Counted from the first letter of the stretch, positions 27,154 to 36,899 are shown. The stretch is 64,000 nt of DNA from Phocaeicola abscessus CCUG 55929 (GCF_000312445.1 NZ_HE997185.1:177986-241985), one strand, 5' to 3'. The notes: generated by a model not told the origin, from the sequence alone. Numbers and translations are program-made.

Positions 27154-27510
27154 ATGGATAGAGACAAGATCTGTAAGTTGCGTGACGTTTACCGCGCCAT
27201 CACAACTTTCGAAGCGGAGATAGAAAGGATATTCGACCTGAATATCAACGAAGTCATGCTGCTCTGCACGCTGAACGAGCGTGATCGGCTGACTTCAAGC
27301 GAAATTGCCGAAGCGTTGGGGTTGAGCAATTCCAACGCCTCGAAGGTCATCACCTCGATCGAGAAGCAAAGGCTGATAAAAAGAATTGTCGATAAGGCCG
27401 ACAAACGCCAAATGCATTTCTCCCTCACCCAAAAGGGGAAAACACGGCTCGACGAAATTAAGTGTCGCGACATCGCCCTGCCGCAACTGTTACGTTCAAT
27501 CACAAACTGA
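27154..27510 (+). CDS. MarR-family transcriptional regulator
   Basis: A 118-residue winged-helix protein with LTSSEIAEALGLSNSNASKVITSIEKQRLIKRIVDKADKRQ, the MarR helix-turn-helix and wing, near residues 45-87. It is shorter than most MarR proteins (about 140-150) at both ends. Only 2 bp separate it from the sulfur-handling fusion gene, so it is co-transcribed and a likely regulator of that gene. It has Cys residues near 7, 36 and 106, but whether these sense sulfur species is not shown. Confidence 0.85.
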   Translation: MDRDKICKLRDVYRAITTFEAEIERIFDLNINEVMLLCTLNERDRLTSSEIAEALGLSNSNASKVITSIEKQRLIKRIVDKADKRQMHFSLTQKGKTRLDEIKCRDIALPQLLRSITN

Positions 27511-27543
27511 CGGGAATGCAAGTCCCTCTCACTATCAAAATAA

Positions 27544-27578
27544 TTTAGACGCCGGCAAACATTCTGCCGACGTCTAAA
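27544..27578. terminator. terminator hairpin after the MarR gene
   Basis: Arms at 27544-27557 and 27565-27578 pair over 14 positions with one mismatch and a seven-base loop. T-rich GTTTTTG follows on the plus strand. It may also serve the convergent phosphoglycerate mutase gene. Confidence 0.75.
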
Positions 27579-27635
27579 TCCGTTTTTGAGAGAGCCATCG
27601 AAACGGCCTCGTCTTTTACTCAAACAGCCGTCCCG

Positions 27636-28322
27636 TTAGAGATAGTATTTCTCTACCACCTGGAACGCCTCGTCGAACTTATAGACCAACGGTTTTCCCG
27701 TGGGAATCTCCACCTTGATGATTTCCTCGTCCGACAAATGTTCGAAATATTTGACGAGCGAACGGAGAGAGTTTCCGTGCGCAGCGATAAATACCCGTTT
27801 GTCCGAAAGGATGAGCGGTTTGATGTGCTCCTCGAAGTAAGGAACGGTCCGGCGAATGGTATCGGAAAGACTTTCGCATAAAGGGACCTCCGAAACCGGG
27901 ACATCGCGGTAGGGTGCCTGCAAACGAGCATTGTACGGACTGTTCGCCTCCAGCTCGGGCGGGCGCACATCGAAGCTGCGCCGCCACACATGCACCTGCT
28001 CTTCTCCGTACTTAGCAGCAGTGTCGGCTTTGTTCAATCCCTGTAAAGCGCCGTAATGCCGCTCGTTCAATTGCCATGCCTTGATGACGGGCAGCCATTC
28101 CCGATCCATTTCTTCGAGTATGATCTGTTGCGTATGAATGGCGCGCTTCAGGTACGAAGTAAAACAAATATCGAAATCGAAATTTTCACACAATAAAGCC
28201 TTTCCTGCCTGATGGGCTTCAGCCTTTCCTTTTTCGGAGAGGTCTACGTCTACCCACCCCGTAAACAAATTTTTCCGGTTCCACTCACTTTCTCCGTGAC
28301 GGACGATTACCAATGTTTTCAT
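27636..28322 (-). CDS. gpmA: 2,3-bisphosphoglycerate-dependent phosphoglycerate mutase
   Basis: A 228-residue glycolytic enzyme that interconverts 3- and 2-phosphoglycerate. Catalytic His lies in IVRHGESEWN near residue 9; LNERHYGALQGLNKADTAAKYGEEQV near residue 86 is the family signature, and the second catalytic His is in FIAAHGNSLRSLVKYFEHLSD near residue 180. The start was set at 28322, as the longer frame begins with TTG. The length is slightly shorter than E. coli GpmA but normal for Bacteroidota. Confidence 0.96.
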   Translation of the reverse strand: MKTLVIVRHGESEWNRKNLFTGWVDVDLSEKGKAEAHQAGKALLCENFDFDICFTSYLKRAIHTQQIILEEMDREWLPVIKAWQLNERHYGALQGLNKADTAAKYGEEQVHVWRRSFDVRPPELEANSPYNARLQAPYRDVPVSEVPLCESLSDTIRRTVPYFEEHIKPLILSDKRVFIAAHGNSLRSLVKYFEHLSDEEIIKVEIPTGKPLVYKFDEAFQVVEKYYL

Positions 28323-28342
28323 ATTCAATAATTACTATTTTA

Positions 28343-28750
28343 TTATTCACCTTTCTTCATTGACTTTTGTTTGTTCCACAGATCGATTACCAAGAGCACC
28401 GCTATTACCGCGTTCAGCGGCATGATAAAGAATTGAGCCATGCCGGCACCCATGAAGAGCTCCGCCATATGCAAAATGTGGAAAAGCGCCATCAAACAGG
28501 CTATCGCCAAACCAACGATCACGTCGCAGCGTTTCTTGCCGTAGATCGAAAACAACAACCCGATGAAAGGTACGGTATAAGTAAAAGTACTCATCAGGAT
28601 GGCCATCCACGCCGGAACTTCTCCCGTAGCGTTCTCCATGACCACGCTACCTCCGCAAAACAGAGGTAATAAATCCATCGATGTATGAATGGTTAATCCC
28701 ACCATCAACATGATCCACAATAACGGAATTCTAAAATTTGAATTGTTCAT
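28343..28750 (-). CDS. small four-helix membrane protein of unknown function
   Basis: A 135-residue protein with four hydrophobic segments (about residues 8-28, 45-65, 75-95, 105-125) and a short basic tail. I do not recognise a family. The start was moved to the ATG at 28750, because the preceding 62 codons of the open frame are not membrane-like and have no start signal of similar quality. It lies 20 bp upstream of gpmA on the same strand. Confidence 0.65.
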   Translation of the reverse strand: MNNSNFRIPLLWIMLMVGLTIHTSMDLLPLFCGGSVVMENATGEVPAWMAILMSTFTYTVPFIGLLFSIYGKKRCDVIVGLAIACLMALFHILHMAELFMGAGMAQFFIMPLNAVIAVLLVIDLWNKQKSMKKGE

Positions 28751-28932
28751 AAGCAATATATTTAACTTAACGACTTGCTTTTCCCTGCATATACCCTCTC
28801 CCGTCGAAAACTTCCCGGAAGCCGCGGGAGGAACATTCGCATTCGGCCGCAAAGAAAATAATTTTTTTCCATCCGCGCAATACCCAAAAGTGATAATTTT
28901 TTCTCCGAAGGAGGCGAGCAATTTCTTCCCGA

Positions 28933-29229
28933 TCAACGGTTCAACAGATGGCGGATAGCGCTCATCGGATTGTAGAAAAACATCCTCGGCCCGGCCCAGC
29001 GCATCACTTCCCGGATGCGTTCCCGCTCAAGGGCGGCATAGCAATGGACAGGACAATCCCGACAGGCCGTCTTCCTTTCTCCAAACCTACAATGCTCCAA
29101 TCGATGAGAGGCATAGTCGATCAGCCGTACATATTCCTCCGGCATCTCTCCGATTTTCAATTTATGCCGACAATACAGCTCAACCATTCGGCGGATGGTC
29201 GATTTCTCGCGTTCGATTCTCTTGCCCAT
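28933..29229 (-). CDS. YgbA-like (nitrous-oxide-stimulated promoter) family protein
   Basis: A 98-residue protein that fits the small Cys-rich family named from YgbA: KRIEREKSTIRRMVELYCRHK at the start, YVRLIDYASHRLEHCRFGERKTACRDCPVHCYA in the middle, and REVMRWAGPRMFFYNPMSAIRHLL at the end. Five Cys residues could bind a metal or iron-sulfur cluster. Relatives are induced by nitric oxide and nitrosative stress in other bacteria; that role here is inference. Confidence 0.85.
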   Translation of the reverse strand: MGKRIEREKSTIRRMVELYCRHKLKIGEMPEEYVRLIDYASHRLEHCRFGERKTACRDCPVHCYAALERERIREVMRWAGPRMFFYNPMSAIRHLLNR

Positions 29230-29255
29230 CGATGGTTACAGCCGCCGCTTCGTCA

Positions 29256-29984
29256 TCAGATTTTCAGTTTCCGCCAGATACGGTGAGGAATGATCTTCCA
29301 AAAGAAAGTGAACATCCTCCAGCGAAAATCGATGACGCGGACATGCTTGCGCTTATAAATAGCCTTGACGATCTGCTTCGACACCGCTTGCACCTGCATG
29401 AGCATCGGATACTTGCGAGCGTCGTTCAACAATGGCGTAGCGACGAAACCGGGACGAATGTCGGTAAAGCGGATATTCAGTTTCCGACTGTGGACCAACT
29501 GTTCCAACGCTTCGATATAACAATTCTGGAAAGCTTTCGTAGCCGAATACGAAGGCACTGCCCCCAAGCCTTTCGTCCCGGCCACCGAACTGATGACAGC
29601 GATCTGACCTCCGCCTTGCTCGACCAGATAATGAAAAGCTGCATTTACCATCCGGGTAAAGCCGAGGGCATTGGTGTTGACCGTATCCAATTCGATGTCT
29701 TTATCCAATTCCGGATTTCGTTTGCCGATGCCGGAAGCATAGAAAAACAAATCCATTCCACCGACTTTGTCTATCAGGCATCGCAGTTTCTCGGGAGCAT
29801 CCTCCTCCGTCACATCGATCCTCTCGAAGCGAATGCGCTCGGGATTCAATGTTTGCAGCTCCATTAATCTGTCGGTGCGACGAGCTGCCAGCCCCAGCAT
29901 CCAACCATCGGCAAGCAGCAGTTTACCCACTTCCATTCCGATTCCGGAAGAAGCTCCGATAATGATTGCACGTTTCATAAGCAT
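29256..29984 (-). CDS. short-chain dehydrogenase/reductase
   Basis: A 242-residue NAD(P)-dependent enzyme. The cofactor site is IIGASSGIGMEVGKLLLADG near residue 7, ASGIGKRNPE stands at the NNAG-like position, and the catalytic Ser/Tyr/Lys set is seen in AVISSVAGTKGLGAVPSYSATKAF (YSATK). The substrate is unknown. Its start codon overlaps the PBP1A stop by one base (TAATG), so it is translationally coupled to that gene. It may act on envelope or lipid metabolites, but this is a guess from position only. Confidence 0.85.
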   Translation of the reverse strand: MLMKRAIIIGASSGIGMEVGKLLLADGWMLGLAARRTDRLMELQTLNPERIRFERIDVTEEDAPEKLRCLIDKVGGMDLFFYASGIGKRNPELDKDIELDTVNTNALGFTRMVNAAFHYLVEQGGGQIAVISSVAGTKGLGAVPSYSATKAFQNCYIEALEQLVHSRKLNIRFTDIRPGFVATPLLNDARKYPMLMQVQAVSKQIVKAIYKRKHVRVIDFRWRMFTFFWKIIPHRIWRKLKI

Positions 29985-32311
29985 TATTCGAAAATATCAT
30001 CTAAACCTTCGTTGGACGTAGTATTAGAGGCAGCATCGAGGATATCGCCGCACGGGTCAAAGCCTTCCGGTATCTGGAATGTTTCCTCCTGCGAATAGCC
30101 CAACGCCTTATCCGCATACACCTTTTGCATATAAAGTCCCCATACGGGCAAGGCCATCGAAGCCCCCTGCCCGTATAACATCGAATCGAAATGAATATCT
30201 CGATCCTCGCCGCCGACCCACACGCCGCTCACCAGCGAAGGGGTAAATCCCATGAACCAGCCGTCGGAGTTATCGTTCGTCGTGCCCGTTTTTCCTCCCA
30301 TATCAGCGGTAATATTATAAATCCGGCGGATGCGATTGCCCGTCCCTTCGTTAATGACGCTCCTCAGCATGGTGAGCATCTTATAAGTCGCATCTTCGCT
30401 GATCACTTCGCTCATCTGCGGAGCAAAGGTAGCGACGGTGTTTCCCTCGTTATCTTCGATCCGGGTGACGAACAGCGGAGCCGTACGAATACCGTGGTTC
30501 GAAAAAGCGGTATAAGCGCTCACCATTTCACCCACGGAGATCTCGCAAGAGCCCAAAGACAGGGCGACCACCGGATCGATCTCCTGATTCATCACGCCGA
30601 AAGAATGAATCAGGCGAACCAGCTGATAAGGACTCAATTTGCCCATCAGATAAGCCGTCACCCAATTATCCGAATTGGCTAATCCCCACTTTACCGTCAC
30701 CATTTCGCCGTATCGCTTGCGGTTCGCGTTGCGGGGCGTCCATGGCCGGCCGTCTTCCGTCATCAGCGTCTGCTCCACATGTCGCACCATATCGCAAGGC
30801 GAGAAGCCGTTCTCCATCGCCAAGGTGTATAAATACGGTTTGATGGTAGACCCTACCTGACGCCGACCCACCATAGCCATATCGTACTGGAAGTAAGTGT
30901 AGTTCGGACCGCCTACGTATGCTTTCACATAGCCCGTATGGGGATCCATAGACATGAAGCCCGTACGCAGGAAATGCTTGTAGTAACGGATCGAATCCAT
31001 CGCCGTCAAAAGGGTATCGATTTCGCCCTTATAGGAGAAAACGGACATTTCGTGCGGCGTATCAAAAGCCTTTGCAATCTCGGCTTCGCTCTTTCCTTCC
31101 TTCTTCAAATAGCGATATAAATCCGTCTGATGCATCGAACGGCCTAAAATAGCTTTTACTTCTTCGCTCGAAATCTGATTGGTGAACGGAGCGTTCTTAC
31201 GGCGTTTCTTCTCTTTGAAAAACAAGGGTTGCAAATACCCCGCCACATGTTCGTTCACCGCTTCCTCAGCATATTGCTGCATGCGCGAATCGATCGTGGT
31301 ATAAATCTTCAGGCCGTCGGTATAAAGGTTATAATTAGTCCCGTCTTTTTTCTTGTTCTTGGCGCACCATCCGAACAGCGGATTATTGATCCATGCAACC
31401 GAATCTTCGTAATATTGCTGACCTTCCCACGCCAAATAATGACTTCGCACCGGTTTCTTCTTCGTCATCAGGATACGGAGGTATTCGCGGAAGTAAGTGG
31501 CCAACCCTTCCTTATGATCCACCCGACGATAATGCAAAGTCAAAGGCAATTTCTTCAGCGAATCGGCTTCCGCTTTCGTCAAATCTCCTGCCTTGCGCAT
31601 CTGCTCGATTACGACGTTCCGCCGACCTTTCGCCCGTTCGTTGAATCGGCGGGGATTGAAGAAAGAAGGGTTCTTGCACATGCCCACCAACGTGGCAGCT
31701 TCTTCTACGTTCAACTCTTTCGGTTCTTTCGAGAAATAAGTATTCGCCGCCGTTTTAATCCCCACGGCGTTATTGAGGAAGTCGAACTTGTTCAGATACA
31801 TCGTCAGAATTTCCTCCTTCGTATAATAACGTTCCAGCTGAACGGCGATAACCCATTCGATCGGTTTTTGAAGCAGACGCTCCATCACGTTGTCGGCTAT
31901 CGGCGAATAGAACTGCTTCGCTAACTGTTGGGTAAGCGTACTGCCTCCTCCGGCATTCCGTTGCATCAAGACGCCTCTCTTGATCAAGGCGCGAAAAAAA
32001 GCTTTCGCATCGATCCCCGAATGCGCTTTGAAACGAACGTCCTCCGTATCGATCAAAGCCTTGATCAGAAAGGGCGATAAATCCGCATAACCCACATACA
32101 CCCGATTCTCCTTACTGAGCGACCAAGTGCCCAACAGTTGCCCGTCGTCCGAAATGATTTGCGTAGCAAACTTGAGATGGGGATTTTCCAAATCCTCCAC
32201 CGGCGGCACATACCCGATCCATCCTTTGGCGATGGCGGCAAATATAAGCGCAACGCTCAAGAAACACAATCCGAACAGGGACCATCCGATAGCTATCAAT
32301 CTCTTTCTCAT
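29984..32311 (-). CDS. class A penicillin-binding protein 1A
   Basis: A 775-residue bifunctional peptidoglycan synthase. An N-terminal membrane anchor (residues 5-30) is followed by the glycosyltransferase domain with EDVRFKAHSGIDAKAFFRAL and GGSTLTQQLAKQF (near residue 121). The transpeptidase has the active Ser in VGSTIKPY (SxxK), ANSDNWVTAY (SxN), and GGKTGTTNDNSDGWFMGF (KTG). It polymerises and cross-links glycan strands at the periplasmic face. It is the first gene of a short operon with the dehydrogenase. A TACATTTG box on the minus strand at 32339-32346 lies close upstream. Confidence 0.95.
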   Translation of the reverse strand: MRKRLIAIGWSLFGLCFLSVALIFAAIAKGWIGYVPPVEDLENPHLKFATQIISDDGQLLGTWSLSKENRVYVGYADLSPFLIKALIDTEDVRFKAHSGIDAKAFFRALIKRGVLMQRNAGGGSTLTQQLAKQFYSPIADNVMERLLQKPIEWVIAVQLERYYTKEEILTMYLNKFDFLNNAVGIKTAANTYFSKEPKELNVEEAATLVGMCKNPSFFNPRRFNERAKGRRNVVIEQMRKAGDLTKAEADSLKKLPLTLHYRRVDHKEGLATYFREYLRILMTKKKPVRSHYLAWEGQQYYEDSVAWINNPLFGWCAKNKKKDGTNYNLYTDGLKIYTTIDSRMQQYAEEAVNEHVAGYLQPLFFKEKKRRKNAPFTNQISSEEVKAILGRSMHQTDLYRYLKKEGKSEAEIAKAFDTPHEMSVFSYKGEIDTLLTAMDSIRYYKHFLRTGFMSMDPHTGYVKAYVGGPNYTYFQYDMAMVGRRQVGSTIKPYLYTLAMENGFSPCDMVRHVEQTLMTEDGRPWTPRNANRKRYGEMVTVKWGLANSDNWVTAYLMGKLSPYQLVRLIHSFGVMNQEIDPVVALSLGSCEISVGEMVSAYTAFSNHGIRTAPLFVTRIEDNEGNTVATFAPQMSEVISEDATYKMLTMLRSVINEGTGNRIRRIYNITADMGGKTGTTNDNSDGWFMGFTPSLVSGVWVGGEDRDIHFDSMLYGQGASMALPVWGLYMQKVYADKALGYSQEETFQIPEGFDPCGDILDAASNTTSNEGLDDIFE

Positions 32312-32338
32312 TTTTTCCGTTCACCGATAATCATGGCA

Positions 32339-32346
32339 CAAATGTA
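32339..32346 (-). promoter_or_regulatory. -7 box of the PBP1A gene
   Basis: Reads TACATTTG on the minus strand, a full match to TAnnTTTG, 28 bp before the start. Confidence 0.6.
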
Positions 32347-32429
32347 ATAAATTTAGTTCGAGAAAAATCCCTTTTGCAGAAAGTTGTTCGAAATATCTGC
32401 ATAACTTTCGTCATTTTATTTTTTCTCTC

Positions 32430-32437
32430 TATCTTTA
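32430..32437 (+). promoter_or_regulatory. -7-like box of pyrB
   Basis: TATCTTTA differs from TAnnTTTG at the last base only, 34 bp before the pyrB start. Confidence 0.5.
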
Positions 32438-32470
32438 CACGCCGAAAGCTGTCTTAAAACAAATGCGCTC

Positions 32471-33412
32471 ATGGAAAACAGAAGCTTAGTTTCTATCGCT
32501 CAATATTCGAAAGAGAAGATTCTCTACATGTTGGATATGGCCAAAGAGTTCGAAACGAAACCCAATCGTAAATTATTGGAAGGCCGTGTCGTAGCGACCT
32601 TGTTCTTCGAACCTTCTACCCGCACCCGGCTCAGCTTCGAAACGGCCGCCAACCGCTTAGGTGCCCGCGTCATCGGCTTTACCGATCCCAAGGTGACGAG
32701 CTCTTCCAAAGGCGAAACGCTGAAAGATACCATCATGATGGTCAGCAATTACGTAGACATCATCGTTATGCGCCACTACTTGGAAGGCGCTGCCAGGTAC
32801 GCCAGCGAAATAGCTCCGATCCCCATCGTCAACGCCGGCGACGGAGCCAATCAGCACCCCTCGCAAACGATGCTCGACCTCTATTCGATCTACAAAACGC
32901 AAGGCTCTCTGAACGGCCTCAACATCTATTTGGTGGGAGATCTGAAATACGGCCGGACAGTGCACTCGCTGATCCAGGCCATGCGTTTCTTCAACCCGAC
33001 TTTCCACTTCATCGCCCCCAGGGAATTAGCCATGCCGGAAGAGTATAAACAGTTCTGCCTCCAGCACGAAATGCCATACACGGAACATACCGAGTTCAAC
33101 AAGGAAACGATCGCCGACGCTGACATCCTCTACATGACCCGTGTTCAGCGCGAACGGTTTACCGATTTGATGGAATACGAACGCGTTAAAAACAGCTATA
33201 TCCTGAAGAACGACATGCTGAAACATACGCGCCCCAACTTGCGCATCCTCCATCCGCTGCCTCGCGTGCACGAAATCGCCTACGATGTGGACGAAAATTC
33301 GAAAGCCTACTATTTCCAACAGGCGAAGAACGGCCTCTATGCGCGCGAAGCCATCCTCTGCGATGTCTTGGGCATCGCACTGGACGATGTGAAAGCGGAC
33401 GGACGTAAATAA
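32471..33412 (+). CDS. pyrB: aspartate carbamoyltransferase catalytic chain
   Basis: A 313-residue enzyme that joins carbamoyl phosphate and aspartate, the first committed step of pyrimidine synthesis. The carbamoyl phosphate site is [20 protein letters not shown] near residue 46; [14 protein letters not shown] and [21 protein letters not shown] are further hallmarks, as is RVQRERF near residue 220. It is followed directly by the regulatory chain, so the holoenzyme should be allosterically controlled. Length is typical. Confidence 0.97.
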   Translation: MENRSLVSIAQYSKEKILYMLDMAKEFETKPNRKLLEGRVVATLFFEPSTRTRLSFETAANRLGARVIGFTDPKVTSSSKGETLKDTIMMVSNYVDIIVMRHYLEGAARYASEIAPIPIVNAGDGANQHPSQTMLDLYSIYKTQGSLNGLNIYLVGDLKYGRTVHSLIQAMRFFNPTFHFIAPRELAMPEEYKQFCLQHEMPYTEHTEFNKETIADADILYMTRVQRERFTDLMEYERVKNSYILKNDMLKHTRPNLRILHPLPRVHEIAYDVDENSKAYYFQQAKNGLYAREAILCDVLGIALDDVKADGRK

Positions 33413-33423
33413 ACGTGAAAATC

Positions 33424-33885
33424 ATGAACGAAAAGAAACCCAAATTGTTGGTCGCCGCTTTAGAAAACGGAACGGTTATCGATCACATCCCCTGCGACAA
33501 GGTGTTTACCGTCGCAACGCTCTTAGGATTGCAGGATTCCGATTCGAAGATCACCATCGGCAACAACCTGAACAGTGAAAAACTCGGCAAGAAAGGCCTG
33601 ATCAAAGTGGCCGACCGCTTCTTCACCGACGAAGAAATCAGCCGCCTCTCCGTCGTCGCCCCCTCCGTAAAGCTGAATATCATCCGCCATTACGAAGTGG
33701 TGGAGAAGAAACAAGTGGAGATGCCCGAAGAACTTCGCGAAATCGTCAAATGCGCCAACCCGAAATGCATCACCAACAACGAGCCCATGCCTACGATCTT
33801 CCACCGGGTCGACAAAGCGCGTCGCACCTACAAATGCCATTACTGCGAAAAAGAACAAAATTTAGATAATATGACTTTATTATGA
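33424..33885 (+). CDS. pyrI: aspartate carbamoyltransferase regulatory chain
   Basis: A 153-residue protein that binds nucleotide effectors and zinc and assembles with PyrB. An N-terminal allosteric domain has GTVIDHIP and TVATLLGL. The C-terminal zinc domain has Cys in [11 protein letters not shown] and [12 protein letters not shown] chose the ATG at 33424; the longer frame starts with GTG at 33415, 2 bp after pyrB. The end overlaps the flavin reductase gene by 4 bp. Confidence 0.96.
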   Translation: MNEKKPKLLVAALENGTVIDHIPCDKVFTVATLLGLQDSDSKITIGNNLNSEKLGKKGLIKVADRFFTDEEISRLSVVAPSVKLNIIRHYEVVEKKQVEMPEELREIVKCANPKCITNNEPMPTIFHRVDKARRTYKCHYCEKEQNLDNMTLL

Positions 33886-34448
33886 AACAAGATTGGAAAC
33901 CGGGAACCATGATTTATCCACTGCCTGCCGTACTGGTCAGCTGTGGAAGCGCTCCGGAGGAATATAACATCCTGACTGTATCGTGGGTCGGGACGATCTG
34001 CTCCGATCCGGCCATGTGCTACATTTCCGTACGTCCGGAAAGGCACTCCTATCCTATCATTAAGAAAAATATGGAGTTCGTCATCAACCTCACCGATAAA
34101 GCGCTCGCCTTCGCTACCGATTGGATCGGCGTCCGCTCGGGGCGCCGCTTCAACAAGTTCGAAGAAATGCGCCTCACGCCGGGAAAAGCCCGATACGTCA
34201 GCGCACCCCTCATCGAAGAATCGCCGTTGAACATCGAGTGCAAAGTCAGAGAGATCATCTCGTTGGGTTCGCACGATATGTTCATCTCAGAAGTCCTGAA
34301 CGTGAAGGCCGACGAAAAGTACCTGCAAAAGGAAACGGGCAAATTCGAACTGGCCGAAGCCGGCCTGATCGCCTACGTGCACGGAGGCTATTTCGAACTC
34401 GGAAAACAGATCGGCAAATTCGGATGGTCCGTCGAAAAAAAGAAATGA
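33882..34448 (+). CDS. flavin reductase-family (FMN-binding split-barrel) protein
   Basis: A 188-residue protein with the FMN-binding split-barrel pattern: [43 protein letters not shown] near residue 11, and [25 protein letters not shown] redox or FMN-binding role is likely but the substrate is unknown. It overlaps pyrI by ATGA, so it is co-translated with the pyrimidine genes although it has no known place in that pathway. Translation coupling suggests a stable operon link. Confidence 0.85.
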   Translation: MKQDWKPGTMIYPLPAVLVSCGSAPEEYNILTVSWVGTICSDPAMCYISVRPERHSYPIIKKNMEFVINLTDKALAFATDWIGVRSGRRFNKFEEMRLTPGKARYVSAPLIEESPLNIECKVREIISLGSHDMFISEVLNVKADEKYLQKETGKFELAEAGLIAYVHGGYFELGKQIGKFGWSVEKKK

Positions 34449-34476
34449 AAAATGCTCCCGCCCCGAGTATTTTGAT

Positions 34477-34484
34477 TAGCTTTG
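34477..34484 (+). promoter_or_regulatory. glyA -7 box
   Basis: TAGCTTTG matches TAnnTTTG, 34 bp before the glyA start, so glyA probably has its own promoter in addition to any read-through from pyrBI. Confidence 0.6.
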
Positions 34485-34518
34485 TAAAAATCCTTGTAAC
34501 ATTTAAACGTAAAAAAAG

Positions 34519-35799
34519 ATGAAAAGAGACGAATTGATTTTTGACATCATCGAGAAAGAACACCAGCGACAACTGAAAGGCATGGAACTCATCGCTTCCG
34601 AAAACTTCGTCAGCGATCAGGTGATGCAAGCCATGGGATCGTGCATGACAAACAAATACGCCGAAGGCTACCCCGGACACCGATATTACGGAGGCTGCGA
34701 AATAGTCGATCAAAGCGAACAAATCGCCATCGACCGCCTGAAAAAAATATTCGACGCCGAATGGGTCAACGTACAACCGCACTCCGGCGCGCAAGCCAAC
34801 GCCGCCGTGTTCCTGGCCGTATTGAATCCCGGCGACAAGTTCATGGGGCTGAACCTCGATCAGGGCGGTCACCTCTCGCACGGATCGGCTGTGAACACCT
34901 CAGGCATCATCTACGCGCCCTGCGCTTACAACCTCGACAGAGAAACCGGTCGCGTGGATTACGACGAGATGGAAGCGATCGCCCTGCGCGAAAAACCAAA
35001 GATGATCATCGGCGGCGGATCCGCCTACTCCCGAGAATGGGATTACCCACGCATGCGCGACATCGCCGACAAGGTCGGTGCCATCTTCCTGGTCGACATG
35101 GCGCACCCGGCAGGCCTGATCGCCGCGGGCCTGCTGAACAATCCGCTGAAATACGCGCACATCGTCACCTCGACCACCCACAAGACGCTGCGCGGACCGC
35201 GCGGAGGCGTCATCCTCATCGGCAAGGATTTCGAAAACCCGTGGGGCAAGAAAACCAAGAAAGGCCAAATCAGAACGATGTCGCAATTGCTCGACTCGGC
35301 CGTCTTTCCCGGCATACAGGGCGGACCGCTCGAACACGTCATCGCCGCCAAAGCCGTAGCCTTCGGCGAAATACTCCAGCCGGAGTTCAAAGAATACGCC
35401 GCACAGGTGAAGAAAAACGCTGCCGTCTTGGCGCAAGCATTGATGAAGCTCGGGTACAAAATCGTATCCGACGGCACCGACAATCACTCCATGCTGGTCG
35501 ACCTCCGCACCAAATTCCCCGAACTGGACGGAAAGACGGCGGAAAATGCCTTGGTAGCGGCCGACATTACCGTCAACAAAAACATGGTGCCCTACGATAC
35601 CCGCTCCGCATTCAAGACCTCCGGCATCCGGCTGGGAACACCCGCCATCACCACGCGCGGCGCCAAAGAAGAGCTGATGGTCGAAATCGCAGCGCTGATC
35701 GACGAAGTGCTTTCGCATGTTAACGATGAGAAAACAATCGTAAAAGTGCGCACGCACGTCAACGAGGTGATGAAGAATTATCCTATCTTCGCTTATTAA
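34519..35799 (+). CDS. glyA: serine hydroxymethyltransferase
   Basis: A 426-residue PLP enzyme that converts serine and tetrahydrofolate to glycine and methylene-tetrahydrofolate. Landmarks are [18 protein letters not shown] near residue 23, [31 protein letters not shown], and the PLP lysine motif [14 protein letters not shown] near residue 220. The rest is normal in length and order. It sits between pyrBI and the OmpA-like gene. Confidence 0.97.
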   Translation: MKRDELIFDIIEKEHQRQLKGMELIASENFVSDQVMQAMGSCMTNKYAEGYPGHRYYGGCEIVDQSEQIAIDRLKKIFDAEWVNVQPHSGAQANAAVFLAVLNPGDKFMGLNLDQGGHLSHGSAVNTSGIIYAPCAYNLDRETGRVDYDEMEAIALREKPKMIIGGGSAYSREWDYPRMRDIADKVGAIFLVDMAHPAGLIAAGLLNNPLKYAHIVTSTTHKTLRGPRGGVILIGKDFENPWGKKTKKGQIRTMSQLLDSAVFPGIQGGPLEHVIAAKAVAFGEILQPEFKEYAAQVKKNAAVLAQALMKLGYKIVSDGTDNHSMLVDLRTKFPELDGKTAENALVAADITVNKNMVPYDTRSAFKTSGIRLGTPAITTRGAKEELMVEIAALIDEVLSHVNDEKTIVKVRTHVNEVMKNYPIFAY

Positions 35800-35837
35800 T
35801 TCGATTCAATCGAGTAATCATTTAAACAAAAGGAAGG

Positions 35838-36521
35838 ATGAAAAAGACAAAAATGACAGCGCTGCTGCTGAGCGCGGCGCTCCTCTTCGGCGGTTGTAAA
35901 AACATGAACAACACCACGAAAGGCGGCCTGATCGGCGGAAGCGGAGGCGCAGCCATCGGTGCGGTGGTAGGTGCGCTGATCGGACACGGAAAAGGCGCGG
36001 CCATCGGCGCGGTGGTGGGTGCTGCCGTAGGGACGGGCGCCGGCGTGGTGATCGGAAAGAAAATGGATAAAACCGCTGCCGAAGCCGCTCGCATCGAAGG
36101 GGCGCAGGTGGAACAGGTAACCGACAACAACGGCTTGCAGGCGGTAAAAGTAACCTTCGACTCCGGTATCCTCTTCGACTTCAACAAGAGCGATTTGAGC
36201 GCGCAGGCCAAGCAGTCGTTGACGAAATTCTCCGCCATCCTGAAAGAGAATCCGACACTGGACATCGCCATCTACGGCCACACCGACAAGGTCGGCTCGT
36301 TGGAGGCTAATCAGAAGGTATCCACCAACCGGGCGAACGCCGTGGCTTCGTATTTGAAATCGATGGGCGCGAACGCTTCCCAGTTCAAATACGTCGAAGG
36401 CAAGAACTACAGCGAGTACGACGAGTCCAAGTCGGCCAAAGAGAACAGGCGCGTGGAAATATTCATGTACGCCAGCGAGGAAATGATCCGACAAGCAGAA
36501 GCGGAAGCGCAAAAATCGTAA
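35838..36521 (+). CDS. OmpA-family lipoprotein with a glycine zipper
   Basis: A 227-residue lipoprotein with lipobox LLFGGC (residues 13-18). Residues 30-80 form a glycine-zipper segment (GGLIGGSGGAAIGAVVGALIG and a repeat). Residues 105-225 are an OmpA-like peptidoglycan-binding domain with FNKSDLSAQAKQSL, IAIYGHTDKVGSLEANQKVSTNRANAV and ENRRVEIFMYAS. It probably links the outer membrane to peptidoglycan. It is the E. coli YiaD-like arrangement. A terminator follows at 36545. Confidence 0.9.
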   Translation: MKKTKMTALLLSAALLFGGCKNMNNTTKGGLIGGSGGAAIGAVVGALIGHGKGAAIGAVVGAAVGTGAGVVIGKKMDKTAAEAARIEGAQVEQVTDNNGLQAVKVTFDSGILFDFNKSDLSAQAKQSLTKFSAILKENPTLDIAIYGHTDKVGSLEANQKVSTNRANAVASYLKSMGANASQFKYVEGKNYSEYDESKSAKENRRVEIFMYASEEMIRQAEAEAQKS

Positions 36522-36544
36522 GCCGACAAGCGACGCGAATTGGA

Positions 36545-36582
36545 GAAGAGAGGAGCCCCTACCCGTAGAGACGCCTCTCTTC
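36545..36582 (+). terminator. terminator after the OmpA-like gene
   Basis: Arms GAAGAGAGG and CCTCTCTTC pair perfectly over nine bases with a 20-base loop, followed by GTCTTTGT. Confidence 0.7.
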
Positions 36583-36705
36583 GTCTTTGTAGCCCGTACC
36601 GAAATCGCCGCGCCGATTCTCGGCGAACGAATCGAACCCATAAAAGGCCTCGCTAACCGATCGGCCGAATCGTGTAGGGACGACAGAAAAAAAATACCAG
36701 ATCGT

Positions 36706-36737
36706 CTTGAATCTATTCATCTTTTTCCTTAACTTTG
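36706..36737 (+). promoter_or_regulatory. promoter of the small-lipoprotein locus
   Basis: CTTG at 36706-36709 and TAACTTTG at 36730-36737 are 20 bp apart, matching the -33/-7 layout. It is the only clear promoter for the small genes at 36804 and 36912. Confidence 0.6.
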
Positions 36738-36803
36738 GACTCCGAACGGATGCCTTTAAGCATCACACATAGAACAAAATAAAAAAATTTAAACTGACTG
36801 GCT

Positions 36804-36899
36804 ATGCAAACGACTGCTCCACCCGACAGAAAATGCGCCTCTAAATCCATCATGGAGGCGTGTCCGAAGAATGAACCCAATTATTTCCAAACGAATTAA
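36804..36899 (+). CDS. possible 31-residue peptide
   Basis: A short frame downstream of a clear promoter, containing two Cys and ending inside the first copy of the 31-bp direct repeat. No family is recognised and the ribosome-binding site is weak. It could be a leader or part of a lost gene: its last codons come from the same repeat that ends the lipoprotein gene downstream. Confidence 0.25.
   Translation: MQTTAPPDRKCASKSIMEACPKNEPNYFQTN

Noticed and set aside
28751..28936. upstream extension of the small membrane protein
   Set aside because: The added 62 residues lack any domain and would overlap the YgbA-like gene's end.
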